Shown here: one piece after another, positions 37,013-48,850 of the stretch
How positions within the stretch are numbered: the stretch's first letter is position 1
Layout of the letters: each line of letters opens with the position of its first letter
Origin: Poecilobothrus nobilitatus
Lineage: Eukaryota; Arthropoda; Insecta; Diptera; Dolichopodidae
Direction: 5' to 3'
DNA length: 64,000 nucleotides
Assembly: GCA_947095535.1 (NCBI GenBank)
Contig: OX352774.1
Coordinates: 37,216,496-37,280,495 of the forward strand
Notes under the pieces: generated by a model
The model's database searches: none
The model's input: only the letters and a program-made list of their open reading frames with translations
Told to the model about the DNA's origin: nothing
Program-made: the position numbers and the translations under genes

Positions 37013-37097
37013 CTTGAGAATTTTTCCCATAAACATTTTTGATTGTATTTTGTATCAAGAGCAACCTTGAAAAGTTCCGCAACATTTTTAATGTTTT
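37013..37097 (-). CDS. Candidate 85-base internal exon of an unidentified gene
   Basis: On the minus strand the segment is preceded by GTTCCTTAG, a usable 3' splice site, and followed by CAAG|GTGAGAG, a near-consensus 5' splice site. One frame stays open throughout and reads NIKNVAELFKVALDTKYNQK, continuing CLWEKFS. This composition is unlike the Phe/Lys-rich chance frames around it. Two bases precede the first full codon and two follow the last. In the same frame a TAA lies just upstream of the acceptor and a TGA just after the donor, as expected if only the spliced exon is coding. I do not recognise the protein. The donor also lies in an imperfect inverted repeat (AAATTTCTC/GAGAATTTT), which weakens the case. 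Confidence 0.28.
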
Positions 37098-39760
37098 CTA
37101 AGGAACATTTTGTAATTTATTGCTAGTTAAAGTCAACGTTATATCATAATAATAATAGTTTGCTTGCATGTGAATTGTGAATCTGTGTTGTGTGGTGAAT
37201 GGTGATAATAATTTTGCAAAAAGAGATTGAGAAAAAAAGAAAAATCTCTTACCATTGCAATACAATTATTGCTTTCTTTCTCCTCTCTACTAATCTTCTT
37301 TTTTTTTTTAATTTTCTTTTTCCTTATTTTTTTTTGTTTTTTTTATTATTTTATATACAATTTAACATAATATTTTGTTATTGTTGCTTAATTTTGTGCA
37401 ACACAATGCATCTTATTATTTTTTTGTATTTTTTTTTTTTTTTCGTAGAAGACCTGAAGTGAAAGCAATGAATTTTATAATAATTGTAAAGTCGTAAAAA
37501 AAAATTGTTGCGCAATTAAGAAATACCAATGAATTTCAGAAAACTAACAAAAGAAAAGAAGGTTAACTTAAGTCGTTAAGTAAAAAAAAAAACAAAAATT
37601 TAATTATAACTATTTTTTATGACCATTTTTAATGTTTTAAAAGATCAAATATGGTTTTATAATAAATCCATCTATATAAAAAATGGTAAATTTACTGTTT
37701 TAAATATAAAAAAAAAAAAAAATTTTAAAAAATTAAACAACAAAATTGCATTAATTAAATCTACTAAATTAAATCTATTGAATTTAAATTATCATTTTAA
37801 AATTTCTAAAAATAGAAATATACATAATATTCAAATATAAAAAATTATGAACAATTAAGTTTTGATTGGAAAAATTTAAATTTCTCCTAAAAATACTAGA
37901 AAAACAAAAAAGACAAAGCAACATAAAAAATAATAATAAAATTTACATTTTTCAAGGTTCACTAAATTGCAATGTCATTTCGCGATTTGAATTGACACCG
38001 AAATAAAAAAAAATCGCTTACATACATAGTGCTTTGTAAGTATGTACATATTAAGATAACCTTAACGGTATTATCGTCTATTAATGAGATTTTGCAGAGG
38101 TGGAAAACAAAAATTAAAAATCATAAGTATACAAAAAAAAAAAAAAAAAATTGTTGTTTGTCACACGATATCTATTTGATTAGTTTTATTTTTATACAAA
38201 CTTGAACGTGAACTTGAAAAATATAAAGATTTTGTTAAAAATAAAATTTTTTATTTTTTTTTATTTGAAACACGATTTACTTAAAATATAAAATTAATGA
38301 CTTTGCAGAAGTGTTTACTTTTTACATGTACATACCTACATATTATATCAAAGAAAATCTATCTAAATTATTTTGGGATTTTACCATCAAAAAAAAAACA
38401 AAAAAAAAAAAAACATTAAACAAACAAATTGGATTTCAATAATTAAAAGTTTATCATAGAATACTAAAATTATACATTAAAAATCTATATTTATTATCTT
38501 TCGTTTTAACATGGACCGGAAACATTTCCCATCAAAAATTTATAAATTTTATATAATTACAAAATATCTTTAAAAATCAATTAAAAACAATTATATTATA
38601 GGTAGAGTATATAATAAAACAGAAAACATCGTTATTTTTATTAAGGTTAAAATCAAATAATGATTTGGCAGATAGTGAATATCGATAGAACACTGTAATA
38701 AAGACTAATATTGGCCGAATTAATTCAAAATATGATTATTAATAAATAATGAAGTAAGAGTTCCTTTGAAATAAAATAAGGAAAACATTGTACATGTACC
38801 TATGTTACAATAGGATGGAATTAGGTGTCAATTTCAAATGGAATCTACAAAATGTCTGTAGTAACGAGATCACTTAAATATACTTCTTTATAAATTGAAA
38901 AAAAAAAAAAAGCAATCGTACAATCTTGTAATCAAATCATAAAAAATGTATAATTATAACAAATCACAAAAGTAATAAGACCTAAGTATGTCATTAAATT
39001 ATAGAATAAACCTAAAAATTTATTTATTAAGTTTTTTTAAAGATTGTTTTCACAAAAAAAAAAAAAAAAACTCTAATTTTGAACCAAAAGCATTTGCATA
39101 TCTTTTGTTTAAAATAAATGATTTTTTGCAAATATTGTATTTCATGCACTACTAATTTGTTTAATATTTTAAAATGCTGATCTTTCATATCTTATTTCTC
39201 AAAAAATCACTAGAGATGCTATCGTGAGGTTGAGAATCAACTCAATTTGATTAATTTTGATTAAGTCAACTAGTAATTTTTTCCAAGTCAACTATAGTAA
39301 AAGTCAAAAAAAACATGGAATACATTAATTAATTGAAAATCCATTGAAAATTGATTCTCGTAAATAGCAACTCCTATAATTTAAAAAATTCTTAAAAAAT
39401 AAATTCATTCATTTGATAAAACGGTAAGATCTATTTAGCTTCAATAGCTTCAGTTTCAATTTAATTTATATTTTGCTCCTCTGAAATAATGCGGTAGGGA
39501 AATAAAGCCACAATGCACTTTTTTTTTTTGCTTTATTTCAATTTTACATTTGAACTAAAACCAAAATTTGTTAAAAAGAAATACGAAATAACTCTTTTTG
39601 TAGCTTTAAAATCTATCTTAATTATTGATTTTATATATGTATATCTATATATTTCAACAATAAGATATTTAAAATTATGGGGAAATCTTTGGGGATACCA
39701 ATTTGCGTTATTTCATTCGGTTTTATTTCAGGGAACCTATATTATATAATTTTGCTGCAT
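37098..39760. other. AT-rich non-coding DNA with homopolymers
   Basis: Poly-A/T tracts recur (37300-37345, 37429-37443, 38130-38150, 38391-38413, 39054-39070). Open frames at 37199-37462 and 37619-37840 are translations of these tracts. No gene was recognised. Confidence 0.6.
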
Positions 39761-39833
39761 GAACTAACGTAGAATGAACTAACGTCGAAAACACATAAAA
39801 TAATTAATGTCAATAATTATTTTATGTGTTTTC
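39761..39833. repeat. Tandem 13-mer followed by a 20-base-arm palindrome
   Basis: GAACTAACGTAGAAT is followed by GAACTAACGTCGAAA (39761-39790). Then GAAAACACATAAAATAATTA (39787-39806) pairs perfectly with its complement ending at 39833, across a 7-base loop. This could extrude as a cruciform or fold as RNA. Confidence 0.88.
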
Positions 39834-40690
39834 AATAATAATTAATGTTAATTTAATAAGTAGAAAACGGTAAATTTCGGCAAATTTAAAAATAAAAAAT
39901 ATAAAAATAAAGCCCAAATATTTTTTGATATAAAAATTTATATTAAGATGCATGTATTGTATTAGTAAAATTGTTTGAAACTCATGCCATTACTGATTTT
40001 ATATATTTTTTAAGATCGATTCCCAATACAATAGCAAATTAATGACGCCGAAAAAATGACTTACCGTGACGGTATCTTTCTTCATAAATTTGTTTACAAA
40101 AAAAATATTAAATTACAACGTGAATGTTTAAAGTGAACGTGAAAGTGAACGTCAAAGTCACGTTAATTCACACAACGACCATAGCAAAAGTAAAATACCG
40201 TTGAGATCAATACATATTTTGAATTACAGTACGGTATCGGTACGTCATCATTATTAGCGTTCCGTTGGAATATGTTCATAAGAAATGCATAATATTAATT
40301 ATAATCTCGTCATGTTGTTGTCAGGGCTTTGCCACATGCGGTTGCAGTCGGAATTTGAACTTTAATTTTGTGTCAAAAAAAAAAAGTGATAATAGTTTTA
40401 AGTTTTATGTTACAGATTATATAGAAAAATAAGAAAACTGTCACCAAAACAAAGCTATTCTTTTTAAATTAGAATTTAAAATTTTTTACTTAAAAATTAT
40501 CCTTAAAATTTTTAACAAACGTTATCCATTATCAAAAATAATAAATATAACAGTATAAAAAGTGTACCAGTATAACAGTATAAAAATTGTAATTAATTTA
40601 ACAACATTTTTTGCAGTTCAAACCATTCTCCTCTTTACTTCTTAATATAATTCACTAAACACTTATGATATCACAATCTTTATACATCTT
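39834..40690. other. AT-rich DNA with a short ACGTGA repeat patch
   Basis: At 40110-40165 the words AACGTGAA, AACGTGAAAG, AACGTCAAAG and TCACGTTAA occur in direct and inverted orientation. On the minus strand CGTCACG|GTAAGTC (plus about 40057-40073) is a splice-donor-like string after a short ATG frame (MKKDTVT). I do not consider it enough to call an exon. Confidence 0.4.
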
Positions 40691-41519
40691 TATACTCGTA
40701 TGAACTATGTTCAAGGGTATAATAAATTTACCATTACGTTTGTAACACCTTAAAGGAGTCGAGCTAGATATAGTTTCAAAGGTATGGATCGGCTCAGAAT
40801 CGAATTCTGAGTCGATTAAGCCATGTACGTCCGTCCGCACGATAACTTAAAAAATAAAGGAGCTAGGAGGCTGAAATTTTTTTTACGTCACTTTTACAAA
40901 ACTGTTAGTTTTGCTATTTAAATCCAACATTTTCGGTCAGCGGGTTCGAGTAGCTACTATACAACTTCTTTTTTTATATAGAAATAACTCGGTATCTATT
41001 AAAGCTAGGTTTCTGAAATTTTGCAAATGATGAGTTTTATGGTAAGAACGTCTGTAAAATTTAGCTGTGGTAGTGCGTCGGGTTCGGGTAGCTGCCATAC
41101 AACTTATCCGTTTAAATGAGAATAACTCAGTGTTTATTGAAGCTAGGAATCTGCAATTTACTAAAGAGGTGTCGAGTTACATGCCAACAACTTTTGTAAA
41201 ATTTGGTTCGTCTAAAGCAGCCGGTTCAGGCTTCTTGCACCTCTTAGGACTTAATGAAGCTAGTGGTCTGAAATCTTAGAAATAATGATCCAGTTTTGTG
41301 GCAAAAACTTCTGTAAAATTAGGTTCTGCTGGTGCAACAACTTCGGGTAGCTGCCATACAACTCCACAATTAACATAAATATATCTCTGTAGTTAAATTC
41401 GGTACTAAAACATCTAAATGTTTTTAAAAGATGATCAAGTTTTATAAAAACAGGATATATTACGTTCATACGGATATCCCAGAGTTGACACAGTCTACTC
41501 TACTGCACTCTTCCTCGTT
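40691..41519 (-). mobile_element. Family A variant with internal tandem array
   Basis: The left 170 bases align with the left end of 53783-55345: GTTTGTAACAC, GAGCTAGATATA, CAAAGGTATGGATCGG, then GCCATGTACGTCCGTCCG. The right end (GAGTTGACACAG to CTTCCTCGTT) matches its other end. Between them the usual 1.3-kb core is replaced by four diverged units of about 115-145 bases, each starting AGCTAG (40861, 41003, 41141, 41258) and containing CTGTAAAATTT and CGGGTAGCTGCCATACAAC words. Short open frames here run along the repeats and are not genes. Confidence 0.72.
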
Positions 41520-42875
41520 AAATAATAATTTTAATAAATTATTAGAAAATTGAATTTATATTAATTAAGTTTCCAATCAAACAATTTATTATAACTAAAC
41601 AAAAACTAAACTTAAGATTAGATTCTTTAAATAAAAATTTTATAGTCTTACATTTTAGCTTGTAAATATATCAGATTTCAACGATAGAACAAGAAAAGAA
41701 TCTATAGTAAAGGGTACCACTTTGAAAGAATTGATAACTATCCATTTTAGGAAACTTACATTTACATGATGACAATATAGACTAATCTAAGTTTAAGTTT
41801 TACTGAAGCTTAACATGTTGTCTTAAGTGTTGCAATTTTTTTTTTTTTATTTCAAATCAAAATTTTAGATTTAGTTATTTGATAAGATTAGAAAGAGCTT
41901 TTTGAGCTATAAAATGCTGATCTTGAACTATATATACAATTTAACAAAAAAAAAAAAAAATTAAAATTCGTAGCGAATAGAAATAAAACGCAAAAAGATT
42001 AAAGATTTTATATTGATCATAAGTCAGTATTTCACTTAGATTGCCGAACATCTTTTTTTCTTTTTTATCTTTTTTTATCTTTTTTTTTTTGTTTTTAAAC
42101 CAAAAACGATAACACAGCAGGTAAAAATTTTTAATTTTTTTTTTCTTACACCTGAATTGATTGTTTTTTTTTGTTTTATTTAATAATCTATCAGTAAGTT
42201 GCGAAACGTATAAATTTAAAAAAACAAAAAGAAAAAAAAAAACTGAAAAAAAACAAACATTAAATCGCATGTAACATAAATTTCAGACATATTGCACTGT
42301 CTGAGGTGGTATTAATGGGGACGAAATACAATTTAAATGATGAAAACACAAACAATAAAACTGATCTACTATAAGGTATATTTATCATATGAAAACAAAA
42401 AATTAAATGATAAACGATCATCTTTTAAATTGATTAATTAATATTAATATTTTAAGCTGTCGATTCATATCAGCACTGCAGATATTTAGTACAAGATTAT
42501 TAGTTGATTACTTTTCAGTTAGTTTTGTAAATAAATAAAGTTTATTAATCTTTACACATCTACTTACTATGAAAATTATTAAAAGTAATTTGATATTAGT
42601 GTGTGTTCACGGGTTGTTTTCGATTGAATGATATTAAAAAACCAAATTATTAGTGACTGCAGGAACTCTAAATCTATAATGAAAACTTGTATAATTCTCG
42701 CAATTATAATAAAAGAGTGTAAAGTTCAGACAATGACAACAAGTAATTTATGTTTATTATTTACAAATTAGACAAACAATTTTTAATAAGGCCCGTGCTA
42801 TTAAAACTCATATATAAAACTTATTTGTAAAAGTCATAAAAATAAAATTACTTATATTTAATATTTGTTTTAAGA
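41520..42875. other. AT-rich non-coding DNA
   Basis: Homopolymer-rich, especially 41940-42250, where an open frame of 109 codons is only Phe/Lys-rich translation. Nothing else was recognised. Confidence 0.6.
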
Positions 42876-43424
42876 ACCGGAGACCTTTTTTTTTGCTAAG
42901 GAAGGTGGGAATCTTCCAAAGACATCAAACATTCCCCTTTGGTGTGTGAGATTCTTATACTAAATAAACCCACCTATCCCTTTAGCCAATATAATGGGAT
43001 GAAACCCCTACCTGCTAATTCAGTATATTAGCTATGGAGTAGGGATAGGAAAGAATAACACTAGGATTTGGAAACATTGAATTGGAAGTGGGACTGTAAG
43101 AGAACGGTGAATTCGTCTATTATTATTACTATTTTGCGAACATTGACTATAGCCATCAACAGTTACAACATGCAGTAGTATATAATAACACCTTTGTGCT
43201 GCCTGCATGATATAATCAAAGATATAGCTCTACTGTGGCAGCTATTATTATTATTACTATTATAATTATTATCATTATTAATTATGTAATCATACGATAT
43301 AAATTATTACGATATAAAATTACTACCTACATATTTGTTTTATATTATCTGACCGGAGTTTGAGCCCAAGACCCTCCTATTCAAAGGTTGGCGACTTAAC
43401 CACTACACTATGAGTCAGACGTAC
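42876..43424 (-). mobile_element. tRNA-headed SINE, longest copy
   Basis: On the minus strand the head reads TAGTGTAGTGGTTAAGTCGC, which fits the polymerase III A box. About 40 bases later, GGGCTCAAACTCCGG resembles a B box. The A-box word and TTCAAAC/CTCAAAC-CCGG word recur in 46341-46640 and 55346-55480. TTATATCGTAATA follows the head and is shared with the 46.4-kb copy. The more GC-rich 3' part (42876-43080) contains AGGGATAGG and its inverse CCTATCCCT and may be the LINE-derived tail. The 3' boundary is uncertain. No microsatellite other than a TAA/TTA tract (43240-43280) is present. Confidence 0.58.
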
Positions 43425-44269
43425 AAAGATTTAAAAATTTTAAAGAAAATGAAATCAGTAAAAATTTTAAGGAAGGAAATTTTATTCTAAGGATCTTTTA
43501 TCATGGAAAAATAGACAATTTTCATACTTCACAGGAAGCAACGCTCTCTCTCTCTCTTTTATCCTACTTTTTCTGACAATATCGACCATGACGATCCATT
43601 TATTGTTTCTAACAAAACATTTTTATAATCTGGATAAAATGAAATAAAAAAGTGCATAATATATTATAATTGGAAATTTAATATCATAATACTAAAAAAA
43701 ATATTAAAAAAAAAAAAATAGGTACAAAATATTTATTGTATTTTCAATCATAATGGTTATTGTAATTCGTAATTATCGTTCATTAAAATTGACAAGTTGA
43801 ATGTTATTTTTTCATTTTGTTTTTTTATTTTTTTTATATATTGTAGACATTATGAATAATTTTAATATAAAAATCTCAATAAGTGGGTTAATAAATTTAC
43901 AAAAAAAAAAAACGCAAAAAGAAATAAAAAGCAAAAAAAACAAATGATAGGTGTAATAATTTGGTGTTGCTGAAATTTAATTTCTTGGACTTTTGATCGA
44001 TTGATTTTAAAAAAAAATATTAAAAATTGATTTTTATTGTCTTTGGTATTTTAATTTTCATAATTCGTTTATACTTATTACTTCTTTTTAAAGAAGAGTT
44101 TAAGTTTTTTTTTAATGAAAGGAATACTTATTTATTTATATAGAAAAGAAAATAAGGACGAATTTAAAAGTTTGTCCGATCAAAAAGTGTTCGATGAAAA
44201 AGTTAATAATTATAATAATTTCCCTTTAATAACTTTTTTCATAATATTTTCCTGTTTCAAAATATTCAT
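43425..44269. other. AT-rich non-coding DNA
   Basis: A CT microsatellite lies at 43544-43557. The rest is AT-rich with poly-A/T runs and no recognised gene. Confidence 0.6.
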
Positions 44270-44340
44270 AAAAAATGTAAAAATGGCTCACTTCAATTCG
44301 AGATCTTTACGACACAATCTTAAATATATGAAATATTATT
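44270..44340 (+). pseudogene. Possible LINE ORF2 start (HFNSRSL block)
   Basis: The end of an open frame reads KMAHFNSRSLRHNLKYMKYY and then stops. Jockey/CR1-type LINE polymerases begin their endonuclease domain with a similar H-x-N-[AV]-[RN]-S-L segment in which the Asn is catalytic. The preceding residues of the frame (44115 onward) are not recognisable, and the expected S-E-T-W-L block does not follow. Instead a GACA-rich tract begins, so at most a very short fragment survives. Confidence 0.3.
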
Positions 44341-44350
44341 GAATTTCCTT

Positions 44351-44391
44351 CAGACAGTCAGACACACAGGTAGACAGACACAGCCAGACAA
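44351..44391. repeat. Degenerate GACA-type simple repeat
   Basis: CAGACAGTCAGACACACAGG and AGACAGACACAGCCAGACA form an imperfect GACA/CAGA tract. The GACA motif differs from the GGAC tract of families A and B. Confidence 0.75.
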
Positions 44392-46137
44392 AAAAAAACA
44401 TCCCTCCAAAAAAAACCCTTAATTCAGGTATCTACTTACCGGAAATATGTATATATATATGCAAAAATATGAGGTTTGCAATTTTGATGCCATCACAATA
44501 TCTTCCTTAAACATTACATGTATGCGATCGATAACGAACGTTAAAAAATGTTGGGTTTAAATTTAGCATTTATTTATTTTTTTCCAATTAGAGTAACTAT
44601 AGTTCTTTTTTTTTTTTAATTTTATTAAGAGCCGAAATTGAAGAATTCAGACAGCATAACAATAAAAAAAATTCATTCTGCTTTCTTAAAATTAAATTAC
44701 TTTTAACTATACAGAATGTCCCGGTTTCTTGCAAATAGATAATTGGCAATGTTGAGAGAAAACAATATTGTACCGGCAGTTAAGTTTATAGATTTATCTT
44801 TAAAAACTAAAGTTTAAAGCTGAAAAGCAATTATAATTTTAGAATTAAATAACGAGAATATGTTTTATATATATGACAGATGTTAAGTTTATTGTTTAAA
44901 ATATCTTAAAAATTATGATATCAAAAGAAATTTTTGAAACAAATGTAAAACATCTATAAAAATGAACTAGCTTTTCCCCTCCACAACAATTTTCTGTTTG
45001 TTTTAACATTCCAATTCAGATCATCCATTTCAAAAACGACAATTAAGAATCGGACATCGAGTATTATAGGGTACTCATTTTAAGTTATCAAAAGCAAAAT
45101 TTAAAATTTAATAATTCCGAAGAAATTAAGCTAGTATAGGAAACTATTATATCTACTTATTATAAATTTAATAAATAAAGATACTCATGAATATTTTATA
45201 AACATCTTATAAAAGTCTTATAAACGTCTCATCTGACATTTATTAAGAATTAGATAAAATTAATTTTTTCCTTAAATTTAGAAATTAAATATATATATAT
45301 AATAATTGCATAAAATAACTACATATATACTATTATAATGTTGACGGCATAATATATATAATATGTATCCTGTAGATTTATTTTGTTTTAAAAGAAAAAA
45401 AGAAATTAAAAATATTTTAAAAGATGATGTCTAGTTTTTAATTTTTATGTTAATTTCTTAATAGATTATTTTTGTAAAATGTATTTTTAAACCTATTAAA
45501 ATTTACATATTGCGTCTGAAGGAAAGATTTTTTTATTTTTATTATCTCAAAATTATGCAACTTTTAACAAACAAGAAAAAAATATGTTTACGTTTTTGCT
45601 CAAAAGTTCAACAATTTAATAAAAATAATGCATTCAAAAATATTCTAATCATTTTGAGTTAAAATAAAACAAATTGAAAAAAAAAAAAAAAATTTAAACT
45701 AATTAACAATTTTTATTAATAGTTTTTAAACAAGTTCCTTTTTATTAAAATTAGTTGTAGGTACTAAACATAATTTTAGTTAAAATTATATAAAATAATA
45801 AAAATTTAACGTGTAAGAGAACTTATAATATAACCAGATATAACTTAAGTTTAAAAATTTAAAAATATATCTTTTAAAAATATGCAAAGAAAAAAAAAAC
45901 AATTGCATATTTATAGGGTCAATTCATTATTTTTTATTCCAAATCAATTAAATACCTAGTGATAAATTTATGCATTTACTTATTCGCATTTATTATTAAT
46001 AGATTTGTTCTTTAGTTTTGTAACAGGCAGGTGTGGGTTATTAATAACTGGTTTTTTTTCACAGTAGTATAGAATCATCAAAATAGGTACTTAATACGCT
46101 TTTAAAATCAATTTAAAAATTTTAACATTAGTTAGAC
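44392..46137. other. AT-rich non-coding DNA
   Basis: The stretch holds poly-A/T runs and short TA microsatellites (45290-45302). No gene or shared repeat was recognised. Confidence 0.6.
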
Positions 46138-47157
46138 TGACATTTTTTTCGTCCATCTGGCCGTCTCTTTACAAAATTTTTATAATATTTAAGAAGCTGC
46201 AATGAAATTTTAACCATGAATAGGATTCTGTAAAAAATTAATATTATGCAATAACATTTTTATGTAGTCCCACCCATTACTGAGCTAAATTTCTTTAAAT
46301 TTTGAAAAAGTCCTGTTTTCAAATATATCTCATGTTCTTTATGACTAATAGTCTTGTGGTTAAGACCAGGATTTTTTAAATATAAAGACTCGGATTCAAA
46401 CATCGAACAGATTATATCTTATATTACTATAATTTATATCGTAATATAAAATAAATATAAAATAAATAATTCTTGTATAAGATAACAGCACAAAATTAAT
46501 ATTTATATTTTATAATTTCTTACAATATTTACATCTAAAAGATCAACGGTTTTGTGAAAATAATAATAAAAGATACTGAACCTTAATCAAATATAAATAA
46601 AATGTGCCTTATATGCCTTCTCCTAGTAGTGAAAAAAACTATCTCAAGTTCTGTTTAATATTTTTTCAATAAATTTTGGTATTTAAATTTACCATTATTT
46701 GAAAATAAAATTGTGTAAGACTTTGTTTTTTTCATATCTCCGGCATACTTTTAGTTAAAACCTTGAAATTTGAGAGAGAAAAGATCTTTCAAAATGATCA
46801 CAAGTATCCTCAAAAAAAAAAAAAAAAAATTATTGTACTCTCCCCTTTTTAAAAGCTATTCAGGGATTAAAAATAAAAAATTCGATATTTTAAGAGAGCT
46901 CTAACTTGGATATCTGCATCACAATTTGTCATAAGAAAGTCATAACAATTAAAGCTCCAATATTATACTTTTACAATTGTTAACGGTTTTTCTTAATTAT
47001 GTAAAGTTTTCCTAGAATTTTTCTTCATTTTTCTACTAATTTTTCATCTCTTAATAGAAAATTTAAAATAAAAATTCCATATTTCAATACAAAAGTCATA
47101 AGTCAATAAATTCAGAAATGTTTTGTTTTTTTATTGTCTTTTTTTTGAAAATGTGCC
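46138..47157 (-). mobile_element. Family B element, copy 3, interrupted by a SINE
   Basis: On the plus strand it begins near GACATTTTTTTCGTCCATCT, a GTCC-type tract, and ends near AAAATGTGCC. The interior matches copy 1: CCACCCATTACTGAGCTAAA, ACCATTATTTGAAAATAAA, TCATATCTCCGGCATACTTT. The match is broken at 46340 and resumes at 46640, where a tRNA-headed SINE is inserted. Without the insert the element is about 0.7 kb. Confidence 0.7.
46341..46640 (+). mobile_element. tRNA-headed SINE nested in family B copy 3
   Basis: The head TAGTCTTGTGGTTAAGACC is the A-box word, and GGATTCAAACATCG is the B-box word shared with the other two copies. TTTATATCGTAATATAAA follows, as in the 43.3-kb copy. The flanks form an imperfect target-site duplication: TATCTCATGTTCTTT (46326-46340) and TATCTCAAGTTCTGTT (46640-46655). 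This is the size range expected for LINE-mediated retroposition. The body after the head has no other recognised part. Confidence 0.6.
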
Positions 47158-47969
47158 TCTTTCAAAACGTTTTGCTTTTATATACTGTCTTATTTTATTA
47201 TAAATTTAGCTAAAATATAGCAAATTACATACCAATATGTATTTAAATATAAATATTTTTGTACATTTTTTTTTTTTTTAAATGAAATGAAATGAATGTG
47301 TCATTCACCTACTTAAATTAATTAACAAATAGTTTTTCTTATTGGAAAACTTCCATAAAACTTTGTGTCAAAAGTAATTAAAACCCCAAAAACAAAAAAA
47401 AAAAAATACCTAATATATGTTTTAAAAGTATTTAATTTATGTAAAAACAAGAATATAAAATTTCTTTTGTTTTATTAAATCACAAAAACAAAAAACAGAA
47501 ATTAAATTTGCGTAAATTAGTTATAGTATAAGAAAAATTAAATACCGAAAACTGTACACAATTAAATGAAATTGAAAGTTTTTATAATAATTGTAAATGA
47601 CAAAAGAATTTTTTTTTTTATTTTTTTTTTTTTTTTCTTTATGTAGAAATTTTAATAGAATATTAACAAAAATAAATATACTTAAATATTACAATAATTA
47701 TCATATTTTTAAAAATAATATTTAAGATACAAAAAAAAACATACAAATATCTGACACAAATTTAATATGACGACGCTATAAATCTTTTACGTACTAATTA
47801 ACCTTTATTTAAGAATTTTAGATAATTATTGCCAGAACCATAAATTATTTCAATAAAAATGTAATTAAAATAAAATTATAAATTTTAACACGTTAATAAA
47901 TATTAATATATTATATAATAAAATTTAAGTACATACATATAAAAAAGGTTTATCTATTTTATTTATTTA
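47158..47969. other. AT-rich non-coding DNA
   Basis: Only homopolymers (poly-T 47608-47636) and a short AAATG repeat near 47280-47296 were seen. Confidence 0.6.
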
Positions 47970-48850
47970 TTTTTTAGATCAATATCAAAATGATCTTGTT
48001 TATTTTATGAACCTTTTGATTGTTTTATCCCCCATTCTCTTCTTAATATTTATGAATGACCTATTTTCAATAACCTCCAGTCCAACCCATACATAGTATC
48101 ACAGGTGACCGCATCTTTTTAGCTTCCTTTAAATTTCATAGCCGCTATAATATTAATCACCAAAATAATACAACAGCAAGAATTTTCATTATCAATGAGC
48201 TAAATAATGATTTATCCAAAGTTCAAAAATGGAGTGAAATCCAAAAATGTGGTGAATAAAATTGATTTCAAGACCAAAAAATCACAATGTTTAATTTCGC
48301 GAAATGTATAACAACCACTAATATACTTATCCTGATATTTTAGAGAGAAGTTCTACAGTACTCAATAGATTTAAATATTCTGGCCATCAAATTAAATCAT
48401 ATTTTTGATATAGGTAAGGATGCTGTTAAATTTTTAGGATTTTTTATACCATTGGAAAGGTTACTTTTTTTGAACGGACCTTCTCAATATTTTTTAAACG
48501 TACATTAGGTCGTGAATAGAGTATAATCCACATATTTACGCTGATCATAGAGGTATTCGTCTTATTGTCGACCCCAGTGTTACCTCAATGCTTACTTTAT
48601 TATATCATCGCCGTACTGTTGTGTCATTGATCTTATTTTACAGGGTAGACAACTTGTAGTAGGACCTGTTTCTTATTACACTTTGCACCTGTTCTAAAGA
48701 AGTAAAATAATTTATACCTTTACTTAAAGTTTTCCTAGTTGAAACAACGAGTGAAAATTCACTTGTTTCACTGAAAAATTCACTCGAAAATTTACTGAAA
48801 ATTCGGCAGCGTAACATGGTTAGATATTTAATAAAATGTGTAAGTGTCAT
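47970..48850 (+). pseudogene. Heavily decayed LINE reverse transcriptase
   Basis: Blocks of a CR1/Jockey-type RT appear in correct order. LSPILFLIFMNDLFS (about 48026-48070) matches the L-S-P-x-L-F-x-x-F-I-N-D-L block. NELNNDLSKVQKW (about 48195-48233) matches the L-x-x-D-L-x-x-V-x-x-W block that follows FADD. GKDAVKFLGF (about 48413-48442) matches the A-x-x-x-L-G-F thumb block. Near 48600-48640, HRRTVVSLILFYRVDNL matches the R-R-x-x-x-x-x-x-x-F-Y-K tail. Stops and frame changes lie between almost all blocks, and the FADD motif is destroyed. This is an old, nearly RT-length insertion. The 70-codon frame on the opposite strand at 48638-48850 is a shadow. Confidence 0.75.

Noticed and set aside
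37199..37462. Plus-strand open frame of 87 codons rich in Phe and Leu
   Set aside because: Looks like a membrane protein only because poly-T encodes Phe; nothing else supports it.
40057..40100. Minus-strand start codon plus splice donor (MKKDTVT then GTAAGT)
   Set aside because: Only seven codons, no promoter or downstream exon, and such strings are expected by chance.
41941..42270. Minus-strand open frame of 109 codons
   Set aside because: Low-complexity translation of poly-A runs.
48638..48850. Minus-strand open frame of 70 codons
   Set aside because: Antisense to the decayed LINE RT tail.
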